DNA from: Gammaproteobacteria bacterium
Lineage (GTDB): Bacteria; Pseudomonadota; Gammaproteobacteria; SZUA-229
Length of the DNA stretch: 64,000 nucleotides
Direction: 5' to 3'
Assembly: GCA_030148865.1 (NCBI GenBank)
Contig: JASBSR010000010.1
Location: 1-64,000, forward strand
How positions within the stretch are numbered: the first letter of the stretch is position 1; the number at the start of each line of letters is the position of its first letter. The translations under genes and the position numbers were made by a program. Under the pieces are notes generated by a model. It was not told where the DNA came from and did no database searches. It was given only the letters and a program-made list of their open reading frames with translations. Below are positions 8,190 through 16,711 of this stretch, piece after piece.

Positions 8190-9543
8190 GCTCTAGAAGG
8201 AACGCAGCTAATTCATCTGAAATATGATGAACCCGCGTAGCAGGGCCTTGCTCGATCATCATTGTTTTTTGACGGCGAAGTTTTTCACCATCGCCGTAGT
8301 CAACTGTGGGATCGTATCCCCACTGCCGCGTCATTGACACAGGCAGTATAAGGCCAAAGTAATCCATCAAAAGCGGTTCAAACAGCTGCCGTAACAAGTC
8401 ATATGAACCGTGATAATTACCTTTGATATGGAGTAGGAAATTGTCCAACCACCAACGTGAATGAGCGTTGTAACAAACAAGCTTATTCTTTAGCGCTTGT
8501 GTATCACCCGCCATGTCTGTTTCAATCAAGTCGACAATCATTCGATTTGCATCTGAGAGGAACGCTGAGCCAGATGAAAAAAGCGGATCCAGAAATGCAG
8601 CTGACATACCTGTCAGGAACCAACGATCTGAGGAATACATCTGATCTGCGATGCGAGACATACTCTTCAATCCGTGATAGTCAACAAGCTCAAAATTATC
8701 ACCCAGAATTTCGGAGATCGCTTGATGGCTCTGCATAAATTCGACGAAATCCGTTTTACTCTTTATTTGTAGGTCTGCCATATCGTGTCGCCAGACCATA
8801 CCAATACTATATAAGTCTTCTTCGAGTGGGATTAACCAAAACCAATAGCCTTTGTACATGAAATGGTTTGTACTCAAGAAACGGCTATTAAAATTGACTC
8901 GCTCGCGCCATTCTTGCGTCCCCATATGGTCGATTACATTAATATTTTTGAATCGACCCCAACGAGAGGAGATAGAATGACTTTCGATAGGTTTTACTAA
9001 GTCAAGCTTACGTGCCACTGGAGCATTGAAACCAGCGGCATCAACCAGCCATTTGCAGTGTATGGTTTTGCCATTCGATGTATGTACGCTGTGCCCCAGC
9101 TTGCCATCTATAGATATTTCCTTTGCACTACAATTGAGCATTACATTTATTCCGGATTTGACATTCATCTGGTATAAATCTTCATCAAATCTTTTACGAT
9201 TTATTTGATGAGCTGGAATTGAATCATTCCAGGCACGCCCCATCTCGCTCATGGCAGAAAGCGTTAAATCCTTTCCAGGTGAGTCAAAAAAGAACCGTAA
9301 ACCATGCTTAGGTATATGATTGCTGTCCAGGTACGGGCCAAGCTTTAATTCATTTGCGGCGTAATCCCAGAATATCTCTAGCATCGACTCTCCGACGCCA
9401 TAGTCAAATTCCTGCTTTCTATCTATCACTGTGATAACAAGCTCGGGGTGTTTTAGTTTCAATTGACGTGCGAGACAACTGCCTGCCATTGATGCTCCGA
9501 TAATTAGAACATCTGACCTGATTTCATCTTCATTCGTATCCAT
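7963..9543 (-). CDS. flavin-dependent halogenase-like FAD enzyme
   Basis: The 526-residue frame begins with an FAD Rossmann motif (VLIIGASMAGSCLA), then VGESMLEIFWDY, and Lys79 in IPKHGLRFF at the place of the catalytic Lys of tryptophan halogenases. The halogenase signature WxWxIP is present as WFWLIP (234-239), and FLDPLFSSGSAF (318-329) matches the FAD/chloride region of this family. It would use FADH2, O2 and halide to make a hypohalite relayed through the Lys. No flavin reductase gene is nearby. It is the first gene of the operon, with GAAGG upstream of the ATG. The final 75 codons look unnatural and overlap another frame. Related monooxygenases lacking halogenation are possible. Confidence 0.75.
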   Translation of the reverse strand: MDTNEDEIRSDVLIIGASMAGSCLARQLKLKHPELVITVIDRKQEFDYGVGESMLEIFWDYAANELKLGPYLDSNHIPKHGLRFFFDSPGKDLTLSAMSEMGRAWNDSIPAHQINRKRFDEDLYQMNVKSGINVMLNCSAKEISIDGKLGHSVHTSNGKTIHCKWLVDAAGFNAPVARKLDLVKPIESHSISSRWGRFKNINVIDHMGTQEWRERVNFNSRFLSTNHFMYKGYWFWLIPLEEDLYSIGMVWRHDMADLQIKSKTDFVEFMQSHQAISEILGDNFELVDYHGLKSMSRIADQMYSSDRWFLTGMSAAFLDPLFSSGSAFLSDANRMIVDLIETDMAGDTQALKNKLVCYNAHSRWWLDNFLLHIKGNYHGSYDLLRQLFEPLLMDYFGLILPVSMTRQWGYDPTVDYGDGEKLRRQKTMMIEQGPATRVHHISDELAAFLLEHEGLYTKNHKELQPTQPYKRKNSISNGNQGIAPRDVRTERQPCCYKDGREHSATHKRSTTHNSSENGTRSGLFTG

Positions 9544-10351
9544 AGTCTGACCTTCGCTATTTGATTAAGTAACTATTACCGATTGAGCCATTGCTAAGCT
9601 TCCGCTCGTTTTGGGACGCTCAACTGACTTAATCAACTCTAGTAATCCGCTTTTTGTACTCGTTTAGCTATTTAGCTATTCGAAATCTAAGTAGAGAGCC
9701 TGCCTCACTGACAGTTTTCAAACTGACGCTATAACTACATATACATGTATTACCGTCTTTACTAGAATATTGTATATACTTTAAAATTAAATAGCAACAA
9801 CAATATTATTACAATATTTATATTAAATAGTGCATCGAACTGAATCATTCGAACTGCGCTAACGGTGGGGCTGAATGTTTCACTCTCAGTTCCTCCATTG
9901 GGTTTGTGAGTAGTCTTGCTGATAGCAGATTGCTTAGGTGTTGAAAAGAGTGGTATCTAAATTAGGGAGGTTTTGCTGCAGCGTTATAATTACATGCCTG
10001 TTACAGACCTAAGCGAGTGATGGTTTTACCAGCAGTGAGATGCGTTACTCTTTAAACGTTGCGCAGTCTATGGAGATATCAAATTGCTTTGTTGTCGATT
10101 GGCTAAAGCGTGAGAGGCAGCTACCGTCGTATCAAGATGGTATGAGTGGTAAAGCATGTGAAGGCCAACGACCGGCCACCGCTACATAATGTGCGGCGGC
10201 GCAGTAGTGGTTAGTGAACAGCGTAGATGTCAATGCTGACAAGGTGAGAGTCATGCTGGCGAACCATCAAGTGTCTTCGTGTCGGGTGTGATACAGAATG
10301 TGGTCTACTGCGTCGTCTGAACAGTAAGTTCGGTGCGGGCCTTATGTAGCT
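9544..10351. other. 808-bp non-coding region upstream of the halogenase operon
   Basis: No credible gene was found on either strand. The stretch 9700-9840 is very AT-rich (runs such as TATACTTTAAAATTAAATAG), the likely promoter zone of the operon starting at 9543. The part 10040-10350 has a more coding-like composition (a short open stretch from about 10039) but is full of stops, so it may be a decayed gene I cannot identify. Confidence 0.45.
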
Positions 10352-11011
10352 TCAACACTGGACTGGATCAAAAATTCTCAGCATTCGTTCGATCATCTCT
10401 ACATTTCCGGTCTTTACTGCGCCATCCTCAAATGCCTTCTGTGGAGTAGTCAGTCCGAATGCTAGTGCCATGAAATGTTCGGAGTCAGACACCCAAATTA
10501 AATCTGGGTTGTGGCCTTTGCTCATGTCTCCAGTGACTTGTCCCTCGTGTATCCGCATGTGAAACACCTCGCCGCCCACATTAAATTCATAGGTCTCTGA
10601 GATTCCTTGTGCTAAGGATGGGTTGAATGTGCTTAGCATGCCATATAGCAGCCAGTGGGGTCGAACATGTTCGTTGGCTTTTTTGGCTTTTTCGAGCAAT
10701 GGGATTCCCCATCTCATCATTGACAGCAGAGTCTCATCCAGCTTACGTCCGTGTTCTGTCAGCTCATAAACCGCTGCGACGCCTGGTGGTGGAAGCTTAG
10801 ATTTAAATACGAGGTCATTGCTTTCCATTTCTTTAAGTCGGGTCGATAGCAGGTTGGTGCCAATGCCGACTAGGGCTTCCTGTAAGTCTTTGAATCTCTT
10901 GGGGCCTGAGAGCAATTCGCGCACGATAAGCAAAGTCCAGCGGGCACCTAAAATGTCCAATGTCCTAGCTAAAGGACAGTACTGGTTGTAGCTGCGTTGT
11001 TCGTTAGTCAT
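10352..11011 (-). CDS. HxlR-family regulator with C-terminal SCP2-like domain
   Basis: Residues 1-105 form a HxlR winged helix: CPLARTLDILGARWTLLIVRELL, LLSTRLKEMESNDLV and YELTEHGRKLDETL are diagnostic. Residues 120-219 resemble the SCP2 sterol-carrier fold, which binds hydrophobic ligands (EFNVGGEVFHMRI, NPDLIWVSDSEHFMALAFG, GNVEMIERMLRIF). Such proteins are plausible one-component sensors of lipid-like molecules. It is divergent from the RND exporter gene, with 99 bp between the reading frames carrying a 9-bp inverted repeat, so it probably controls the exporter and perhaps itself. The ligand is unknown. Confidence 0.85.
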   Translation of the reverse strand: MTNEQRSYNQYCPLARTLDILGARWTLLIVRELLSGPKRFKDLQEALVGIGTNLLSTRLKEMESNDLVFKSKLPPPGVAAVYELTEHGRKLDETLLSMMRWGIPLLEKAKKANEHVRPHWLLYGMLSTFNPSLAQGISETYEFNVGGEVFHMRIHEGQVTGDMSKGHNPDLIWVSDSEHFMALAFGLTTPQKAFEDGAVKTGNVEMIERMLRIFDPVQC

Positions 11012-11021
11012 AGATGTGAGT

Positions 11022-11112
11022 ATGCATCAAATTTGTGCGTAAAGTCAAATTCTATTGTTGACGCTATATTATTTTATAGTTTAAGATATAATTATATATA
11101 ATATTGATGCAT
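11022..11112. promoter_or_regulatory. divergent promoter region with 9-bp inverted repeat (candidate HxlR operator)
   Basis: A perfect inverted repeat, ATGCATCAA (11022-11030) and TTGATGCAT (11104-11112), brackets the spacer between the regulator and the exporter. Inside it, TTGACG (11058-11063) with a 17-nt spacer to TTAAGA, or a slightly longer one to TATAAT at 11087-11092, could form a sigma-70 promoter for the exporter. The region is very AT-rich. The repeat arms are far apart (73 bp), so they may be two half-sites rather than one palindromic operator. Confidence 0.5.
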
Positions 11113-11134
11113 GGCTATCCAGCAAGAGGGAATC

Positions 11135-13468
11135 ATGAAGGGTTACGTAGAGTGGGTTCTAAAATATCGTGTTGCCGTAATTACATTAACAATACTAATA
11201 ACAATGGTGGCTGTTTTTCAGGCACGGACAATCGAAATCATCATCGATCCCGGCAAGATAATGCCCCAGTCTCATCCTTATGTGGCAACCAGCACTAAAG
11301 TAGAGGAAATTTTTGGATCGAAAAATGTTGTGGTGATTGGTATTTCACCCAGGCAAGGAGATATTTATCAACCGGTAGTATTGGAAAAAGTTCAACGTAT
11401 GACTGCAGCAATCCTGACGGTGTCGGGGGTGGTCAAGGAAAATTTGCTAAGTTTGTCAGCCAGGCGCGCAAAAAATATCGTCGGCACGGCAGACGGCCTT
11501 GAGGTCAAATCATTGATGGCAACTGTGCCGACTACTGCTTCGCAAATGTCAGCGCTTAGGGATGCAGTCGACAACAACCCTGTTTACTTGAATACCATAG
11601 TCTCCGCTGATGCAAAGACGACAGCGATTATTGTGGAATTTAAAGATGCGCCTGGCGGCTATAGGGATATGATAAAAAAAGTGGAGCCGATTGTTGAGAG
11701 GGAGCGAGACGCGCAGGTTGATATTACTGTTGGTGGCCTACCAAACTTTTTAGCTCGTATCGAAATTTACTCACAGCGAATGGAATTTTTCCTTCCGATT
11801 TCTTTCCTAATTCTAAGTATTGTTTTGTTTCAGGCATTTCGGACAAAGCAAGGTATGATTTTGCCGCTAATTACGGCCGTCCTGGCAGTGGCATGGGGTG
11901 TTGGAGTTATGGGGGCATCGGGTGTTCCGATGGATGTGTTTAACGCCACGACGCCAATATTAATTTTGGCAGTCGCAACAGGGCATGCGGTTCAGCTACT
12001 AAAGCGATACTACGAAGAATATTATCGCTTGCGAGAGACAACTCAATTATCCCCTAAGGATGCCAATCGTGAAGCTGTTATAACATCTCTTTCTCGTGTT
12101 GGGCCAGTGATGATCGCAGCTGGAACAGTGGCGTCGTTGGGGTTTTTTTCCTTAATAGTATTTGATATTAGTACCGTGCGGACGTTTGGTATATTTACCG
12201 GATTCGGTATTTTGGCGGCACTAATATTAGAAATGACTTTTATACCTGCATTACGTTCGATGTTATCACCGCCAAGAGATCGCACACCCAGCATGAGGTA
12301 CAAACAACGTATTTGGGATCGTATTACAAATACAATAGCAAATTGGGCTACTGGGCCCAATCGTAATCGAATTTACATCGGGTTCTTATTGTTCATTCTG
12401 GTGTCAGCGGTTGGCATGACCAAAATTGTTGAAAACAATTCCGTGAAGAAGTACTTTGCGCCTGATCTTTCGTTTCAGAATGATGACAGGATACTAAATC
12501 AAAGTCTCGGTGGTACCAATACGCTATACCTTCTGATAGAGGGTAAGGTTGATGATGCAATAAAAAATCCAAAGACACTGCAAGCGATGGACGATCTCCA
12601 GCGGTTTCTGGAGGAACAGCCGGGAGTCGGCAAGACTATATCGATAGCTGATTTTATCAAACGTATGAATCAGGCGATGCATGGAGACAAACCGGAGTAT
12701 TTCACAATTCCTAAGAGTCAGGAGTTAATATCTCAATACCTGTTGCTGTACTCGATGTCCGGTGATCCAGGAGATTTCGATTCGTATGTTGACTACGACT
12801 ATCGGTTGGCCAAATTAACTGCATATATCAAAACTGACAGTACCGCATACATTGAGGAATTGATTAAAAAGATCAATGCATTTTCAGCAACGCACTTCAG
12901 TGATGGCGTGAGCATCGGTATCGGTGGAAGTGCTCCACAGGATGCGGCACTCAACGATACTATGGTGCAGGAGAAACTGCTTAACATCGCGCAAATCTGT
13001 GCAGTGGTTTTGGTGATTTCTAGTTTAATTTTTCGTTCTTTAATAGCAGGTGTTCTGGTATTAGTGCCACTGCTGATCGCAGTGGCCGCTAACTTTAGTC
13101 TGATGGGCTGGAGTGGGATTTTACTAAATATTCCAACGTCGCTCACATCGGCAATGGCAGTAGGAATAGGGGCGGATTATTCGATTTATCTGATTTATCG
13201 ATTGCGTGAAGAGCTGAGATCGGAGTTGAACGAGGAGGCCGCAGTGCGCAATGTGCTTAGAACTGCTGGTGAGGCGATTCTATTTGTTGCGGTCGCAGTT
13301 TCAGCCGGTTATGGGGTGCTGTTATTTTCATCTGGGTTCTATATCCATATGTGGTTGGCGATTCTAATAGCTAACGCCATGATGATAAGCGCGTTGTCAG
13401 CATTGCTGTTAATACCAGCGCTAGTCCTTACGTTCCGCCCAAAATTTATTTATCCGCCCCAACATTAG
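11135..13468 (+). CDS. RND-superfamily (MMPL-type) exporter
   Basis: About 777 residues with the RND plan: one helix near residue 10, a large periplasmic loop, a six-helix bundle around 215-390, a second long loop, and a final helix bundle at about 620-770. MMPL signatures such as ATTPILILAVATGHAVQLLKR and AMAVGIGADYSIYLIYRLRE are present; the latter contains the Asp of the proton relay. Such proteins export lipids, hopanoids or hydrophobic metabolites. The second Met (11135) was chosen because GAGGG lies just upstream; the first ATG at 11111 falls inside the inverted repeat. It is followed after 16 bp by a LolA-like gene. Substrate unknown; export of the locus product is inference. Confidence 0.88.
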   Translation: MKGYVEWVLKYRVAVITLTILITMVAVFQARTIEIIIDPGKIMPQSHPYVATSTKVEEIFGSKNVVVIGISPRQGDIYQPVVLEKVQRMTAAILTVSGVVKENLLSLSARRAKNIVGTADGLEVKSLMATVPTTASQMSALRDAVDNNPVYLNTIVSADAKTTAIIVEFKDAPGGYRDMIKKVEPIVERERDAQVDITVGGLPNFLARIEIYSQRMEFFLPISFLILSIVLFQAFRTKQGMILPLITAVLAVAWGVGVMGASGVPMDVFNATTPILILAVATGHAVQLLKRYYEEYYRLRETTQLSPKDANREAVITSLSRVGPVMIAAGTVASLGFFSLIVFDISTVRTFGIFTGFGILAALILEMTFIPALRSMLSPPRDRTPSMRYKQRIWDRITNTIANWATGPNRNRIYIGFLLFILVSAVGMTKIVENNSVKKYFAPDLSFQNDDRILNQSLGGTNTLYLLIEGKVDDAIKNPKTLQAMDDLQRFLEEQPGVGKTISIADFIKRMNQAMHGDKPEYFTIPKSQELISQYLLLYSMSGDPGDFDSYVDYDYRLAKLTAYIKTDSTAYIEELIKKINAFSATHFSDGVSIGIGGSAPQDAALNDTMVQEKLLNIAQICAVVLVISSLIFRSLIAGVLVLVPLLIAVAANFSLMGWSGILLNIPTSLTSAMAVGIGADYSIYLIYRLREELRSELNEEAAVRNVLRTAGEAILFVAVAVSAGYGVLLFSSGFYIHMWLAILIANAMMISALSALLLIPALVLTFRPKFIYPPQH

Positions 13469-13484
13469 TAATAGGAGAATTATC

Positions 13485-14300
13485 ATGAATCGTAAATTTA
13501 CCCCCAGCTTAAATATTATTCTGGCGCTGGCGATGAGTTTGTTAGCCCAACCATTACTAGCGCAAGAGGCGGAGCCAGACCTTTTGTCAATCATGGAAAC
13601 AAACTTTAGTGTGTCGAAAGTCATTGGTTCAACTTCGGATGCCACCTTCACACTTATCAATAGAACGGGCCAGGAGCGAGTTCGGAAGGTATTTGGAACG
13701 ACTAAGCTTGAAGATAACGAAATCGATAATATGCGGATGACACGATTCTTGTCGCCGCCTGACGTCAAGGGCACTGTGTCTTTATTGATAGAGCATGCGG
13801 ATCGGGATGATGACATTTGGCTATATTTGCCAGGCTTGAAGAAAGTGCGACGTCTGGTTTCTAGCAACAAGAAAGACAGTTTCCTTGGAACTGATTTTTC
13901 GTACGCGGATGTTATTGGATACAAGGTGGGTGAGTGGAATTACAAGCTTCTGAAGGAAGAGACCATAGATACGCAGCCCTGCTATGTTATTGAGGCCACG
14001 CCAAAAACAGAAGCGGTTAAATCCAACACGGGTTATTCAAAACGTATTAGTTGGATACGGAAGGACAATAAAATGACGGTTAAATCTGAGTTTTGGGATG
14101 AGAATGGACAGATGCTGAAAACGTCAACTTTCAACGATATTCAATTAGTCGATAAAAAACGCGGCAATTGGCAGGCGATGCGATTAGAAACAAGCAATGT
14201 GCAAACAGGTCACCGTACTATCATCCGTTTCGAAAATTTCAAGGTTAATCAACAGGTAGAGAGTAAGTACTTTACTGTAAGCAATATGGAGAGAGATTGA
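13485..14300 (+). CDS. periplasmic LolA-like 'outer membrane lipoprotein-sorting' protein
   Basis: The 271-residue protein has a signal peptide (LALAMSLLAQPLLAQ) and the half-barrel LolA/LolB-like fold of COG2834-type proteins: TFTLINRTGQERVRKVFGTT, DDIWLYLPGLKKVRRLVSSN, DFSYADVIG and YVIEATPK are typical. These proteins commonly lie beside RND/MMPL exporters and may carry hydrophobic cargo across the periplasm. A strong TAGGAGAA ribosome-binding site precedes the start, 16 bp after the exporter, so the two are almost certainly co-transcribed. It ends 28 bp from the convergent rluA-type gene. Confidence 0.82.
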   Translation: MNRKFTPSLNIILALAMSLLAQPLLAQEAEPDLLSIMETNFSVSKVIGSTSDATFTLINRTGQERVRKVFGTTKLEDNEIDNMRMTRFLSPPDVKGTVSLLIEHADRDDDIWLYLPGLKKVRRLVSSNKKDSFLGTDFSYADVIGYKVGEWNYKLLKEETIDTQPCYVIEATPKTEAVKSNTGYSKRISWIRKDNKMTVKSEFWDENGQMLKTSTFNDIQLVDKKRGNWQAMRLETSNVQTGHRTIIRFENFKVNQQVESKYFTVSNMERD

Positions 14301-14328
14301 TGGCTCGGTTTTCAATGTATATAGATAG

Positions 14329-15231
14329 TTATAGCTTTAACTCGGTGTCGCAACTAAATACTCTGGCTTGCTGTTGAACGGGGTCCATAAACCGCAGCTC
14401 TTTGGCCAATAACTGTAAGGGACGGAAATAGTCGTCAGCGCTTTGAGGCTGCAAGCACGGGTAATACTTGTCGTATAATAAAGGCCAGCCGAGTGCCTGC
14501 ATGTGCAGGCGCAGTTGATGGGTCTTGCCTGTGATCGGATTCAGCTCGAATTTCGCCTTGTCCCCAGATTGTGCCAGACATCGAATCCGGGAATGGCTAT
14601 TGGCTTCACCTTCGACGATCTTCATGAGAAACGCCGGCTGTGACTTTACCAGGCGATTCTTAACTTCCCATGACTTTCCGCTTAGATTCGGTGTGACTCC
14701 ATCTTCGTTTGGATTGAGTCGGGCGATGGCCTGATAGGTTTTGTGTATTTGCTGTGAATTAAACAGCTCGTGGTAAAGGTAGCGTGTCTTAGGGTTCACG
14801 GAAAATAATACGATCCCAGCGGTGGCTCTGTCGAGGCGATGTAAGGCCTGTAAGTCTTCGTGGCCGGTGGCATCGCGTAAGCGGTTTTGCAGGCACTGTT
14901 TTATGTGAATGCCACCGGGCGTGACTGCCATGAAATGGGGTTTATAGGCCACCAAAATATGTTCATCCTGAAACAGTATGTCTTCTGTAAACGGGATGCT
15001 CGCCTCGGTTTCGACTTCACGATAATAATAAACCCGCTGTTGTGTGACAAATGGCGAGTCGGCAGTAATCAACGAGCCATCGTGCCAGTGCACTTTGCCG
15101 TCAGCGACGCGTAATCGCCAGATATCGGGGGCAATATCGGGGAATTTCATAATCAGATATTCCAGCACAGTCGCTGTGCCGGGATTGTTCTGCGGTAAAG
15201 AGAGTTTTGAAGGATATTTAGAAATGCTCAT
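14329..15231 (-). CDS. RluA-family pseudouridine synthase
   Basis: The 300-residue enzyme has the catalytic motif LHRLDRATAGIVLF (about 128-141, with the nucleophilic Asp in RLDRA) and the C-terminal FELNPITGKTHQLRLHMQALG block of RluA/RluC/RluD relatives. It isomerises uridine to pseudouridine in rRNA or tRNA; the target cannot be told. The N-terminal 80 residues form a non-canonical leader ending in PFTEDILFQDEHILVAYKP. The 3' end of a related gene lies decayed at 1001-1235. The start has no clear ribosome-binding site. Confidence 0.88.
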   Translation of the reverse strand: MSISKYPSKLSLPQNNPGTATVLEYLIMKFPDIAPDIWRLRVADGKVHWHDGSLITADSPFVTQQRVYYYREVETEASIPFTEDILFQDEHILVAYKPHFMAVTPGGIHIKQCLQNRLRDATGHEDLQALHRLDRATAGIVLFSVNPKTRYLYHELFNSQQIHKTYQAIARLNPNEDGVTPNLSGKSWEVKNRLVKSQPAFLMKIVEGEANSHSRIRCLAQSGDKAKFELNPITGKTHQLRLHMQALGWPLLYDKYYPCLQPQSADDYFRPLQLLAKELRFMDPVQQQARVFSCDTELKL

Positions 15232-15380
15232 GTGTGGCTTAATGTAACATTTGATTAAAGGTGCCGGCGGGATTTAATTTTTGCCACATTTAATTAAAAG
15301 GGCAGACCTGTTAAATCAACAGGCGTAGAATCCACTGCTTCAGTATCTCCGTCACATATTATCAGCATAGCCGCAATATT

Positions 15381-15725
15381 ATGAATCTATCACTCATCTC
15401 AACTCTCCTGCTGAGCACGGCGGTCGTTATTGGCCTTTATCTGGTTTATCTGGGGGTACGCAAGCATAGACGTTCCCATAAATTGGGTCTGACGCATGCG
15501 AGTCTGGCGTTGGTCGGTGTGCTGGTGTTGTTTACACAGATTTATACCGGGCCTACCGATAAGCTGAATAACGTCGCCGCGCTTTTTCTATTCTTCGCGA
15601 TCATCGGTGGTGGCATGGTGTTCGCCTTACGCGAAGAGAACAGGCCGCCTTCGATGCTAGCAGTCGCTATCCACGCCGTCATGGGTCTAATAGGGATATC
15701 CGTGCTAATTATTAGTCTGTTTTAG
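15381..15725 (+). CDS. small membrane protein of unknown function
   Basis: The 114-residue protein has four predicted membrane helices: about 5-25, 40-57, 66-84 and 93-113, with a basic loop RKHRRSHKLG after the first. I recognise no named family. It lies alone, followed by a strong hairpin terminator, with the pseudouridine synthase diverging upstream. Composition is consistent with a real integral inner-membrane protein. Confidence 0.65.
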   Translation: MNLSLISTLLLSTAVVIGLYLVYLGVRKHRRSHKLGLTHASLALVGVLVLFTQIYTGPTDKLNNVAALFLFFAIIGGGMVFALREENRPPSMLAVAIHAVMGLIGISVLIISLF

Positions 15726-15802
15726 CTAAAGGTAACGGATCAAAGAAGGCGTGATGCATTATATAGTCATAGCCTGCCCTGCATCAGGTAAACCCCAGAC
15801 CG

Positions 15803-15841
15803 GATACCGGCTGCACGCATTATCAGCGTGCAGCCGGTATC
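15803..15841. terminator. perfect 16-bp stem hairpin between convergent genes
   Basis: GATACCGGCTGCACGC (15803-15818) pairs perfectly with its complement at 15826-15841 across a 7-nt loop. It lies between convergent stops at 15725 and 15856. There is no T-run on either side, so it may be a weak or factor-aided bidirectional terminator or an mRNA-stabilising element. Confidence 0.7.
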
Positions 15842-15855
15842 TGACCTGTATGCTA

Positions 15856-16305
15856 TCAGGGGCGAACGTAGCTGTAACCTTGCTCCTGTAGTTCAACGAT
15901 TCGTGCCACGCCAGCTGGCACCACTGTGACACCTTGAATCAATGTAGGTTCTTTACCTGTTTTCTTTTTGATGCCTTTCATAGTGTTAGCGCAGGCGCTA
16001 AAAGTAATGTCCTGATTGACCAGGCTTTTGACGCGATCTTTTTGTCCACTGGCGGCGGTTAATAAACTCAGGCCGGGGCCATACGCGACGATCTCGACTT
16101 TGACATTGTCGATGCCGTAGAACTCCTGCAGGTTGACCGCATTATTGACTGCAATCTTTTGTACTAGCGGATCGGCGGTGCTGACCTGAATAACTACCTT
16201 GTGTTTGGGTTCAAAGCCGTCAGCCGCCTGGGCGTGGTGCATGCTGAAAGCCAGCATGGAGCCGAACATCAAAACTTTAAAATACTTAGCGATATATGTG
16301 TGCAT
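15856..16305 (-). CDS. periplasmic DsrE/DsrF-like protein
   Basis: A signal peptide (MFGSMLAFSMHHAQAAD) precedes a DsrE-type Rossmann-like domain of about 115 residues: HKVVIQVSTAD, NVKVEIVAYGPGLSLL, and a Cys in ITFSACANTMKGI at the usual position of the sulfur-carrying Cys. DsrE-family proteins bind or relay reduced sulfur; secreted ones of this type are widespread but uncharacterised. It is monocistronic between a hairpin and a 406-bp spacer. It belongs to a different subgroup from the DsrE-like protein at 24870. Confidence 0.8.
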   Translation of the reverse strand: MHTYIAKYFKVLMFGSMLAFSMHHAQAADGFEPKHKVVIQVSTADPLVQKIAVNNAVNLQEFYGIDNVKVEIVAYGPGLSLLTAASGQKDRVKSLVNQDITFSACANTMKGIKKKTGKEPTLIQGVTVVPAGVARIVELQEQGYSYVRP

Positions 16306-16711
16306 ATTAATGACTCCCCAATAAATGAAAACGTGCGCAGTGTTACGCAGCCATGATGAGTTAACGCCTGCGGCACTATTTTATTCCTGATTTTTGTAAA
16401 AAAATAGCATGTTTGTGGATAGCGATTTTGAGTCGAGACGCTGGTTAAAGGCTAGTTATTAGCCGAGGAGGCGGGCGTTGAGAGCGATTGTCGAATTTTC
16501 AATGTCTTATAAAAGGCCATCGAAAAGAAGCTTGAATGATGGGCATCAGGGTTCAAGTGCTCAGGTTCGAATGTATCACTGCATAATTAAATGTGTCAAC
16601 GCGGCATAGCTGACGGGCATTGCACTGGCGTAGTGCGACAAATGTGCTAAGTATCCTATATCACCATTTCTTAACGCTGTAATAGCCTAATAAATTCACA
16701 GAGGAAGGGTT
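16306..16711. other. 406-bp intergenic region, no gene seen
   Basis: The spacer between divergent genes at 16305 and 16712 holds no open frame of note on either strand. A strong GAGGAAGGG ribosome-binding site at about 16700-16709 serves the GTG start at 16712. Both promoters should lie here, but no convincing -35/-10 pair was picked out. Confidence 0.4.

Noticed and set aside
13421-13924. 167-codon frame antisense to the LolA-like gene
   Set aside because: It is a shadow of a gene with signal peptide, ribosome-binding site and family motifs; the antisense product has no recognisable features.
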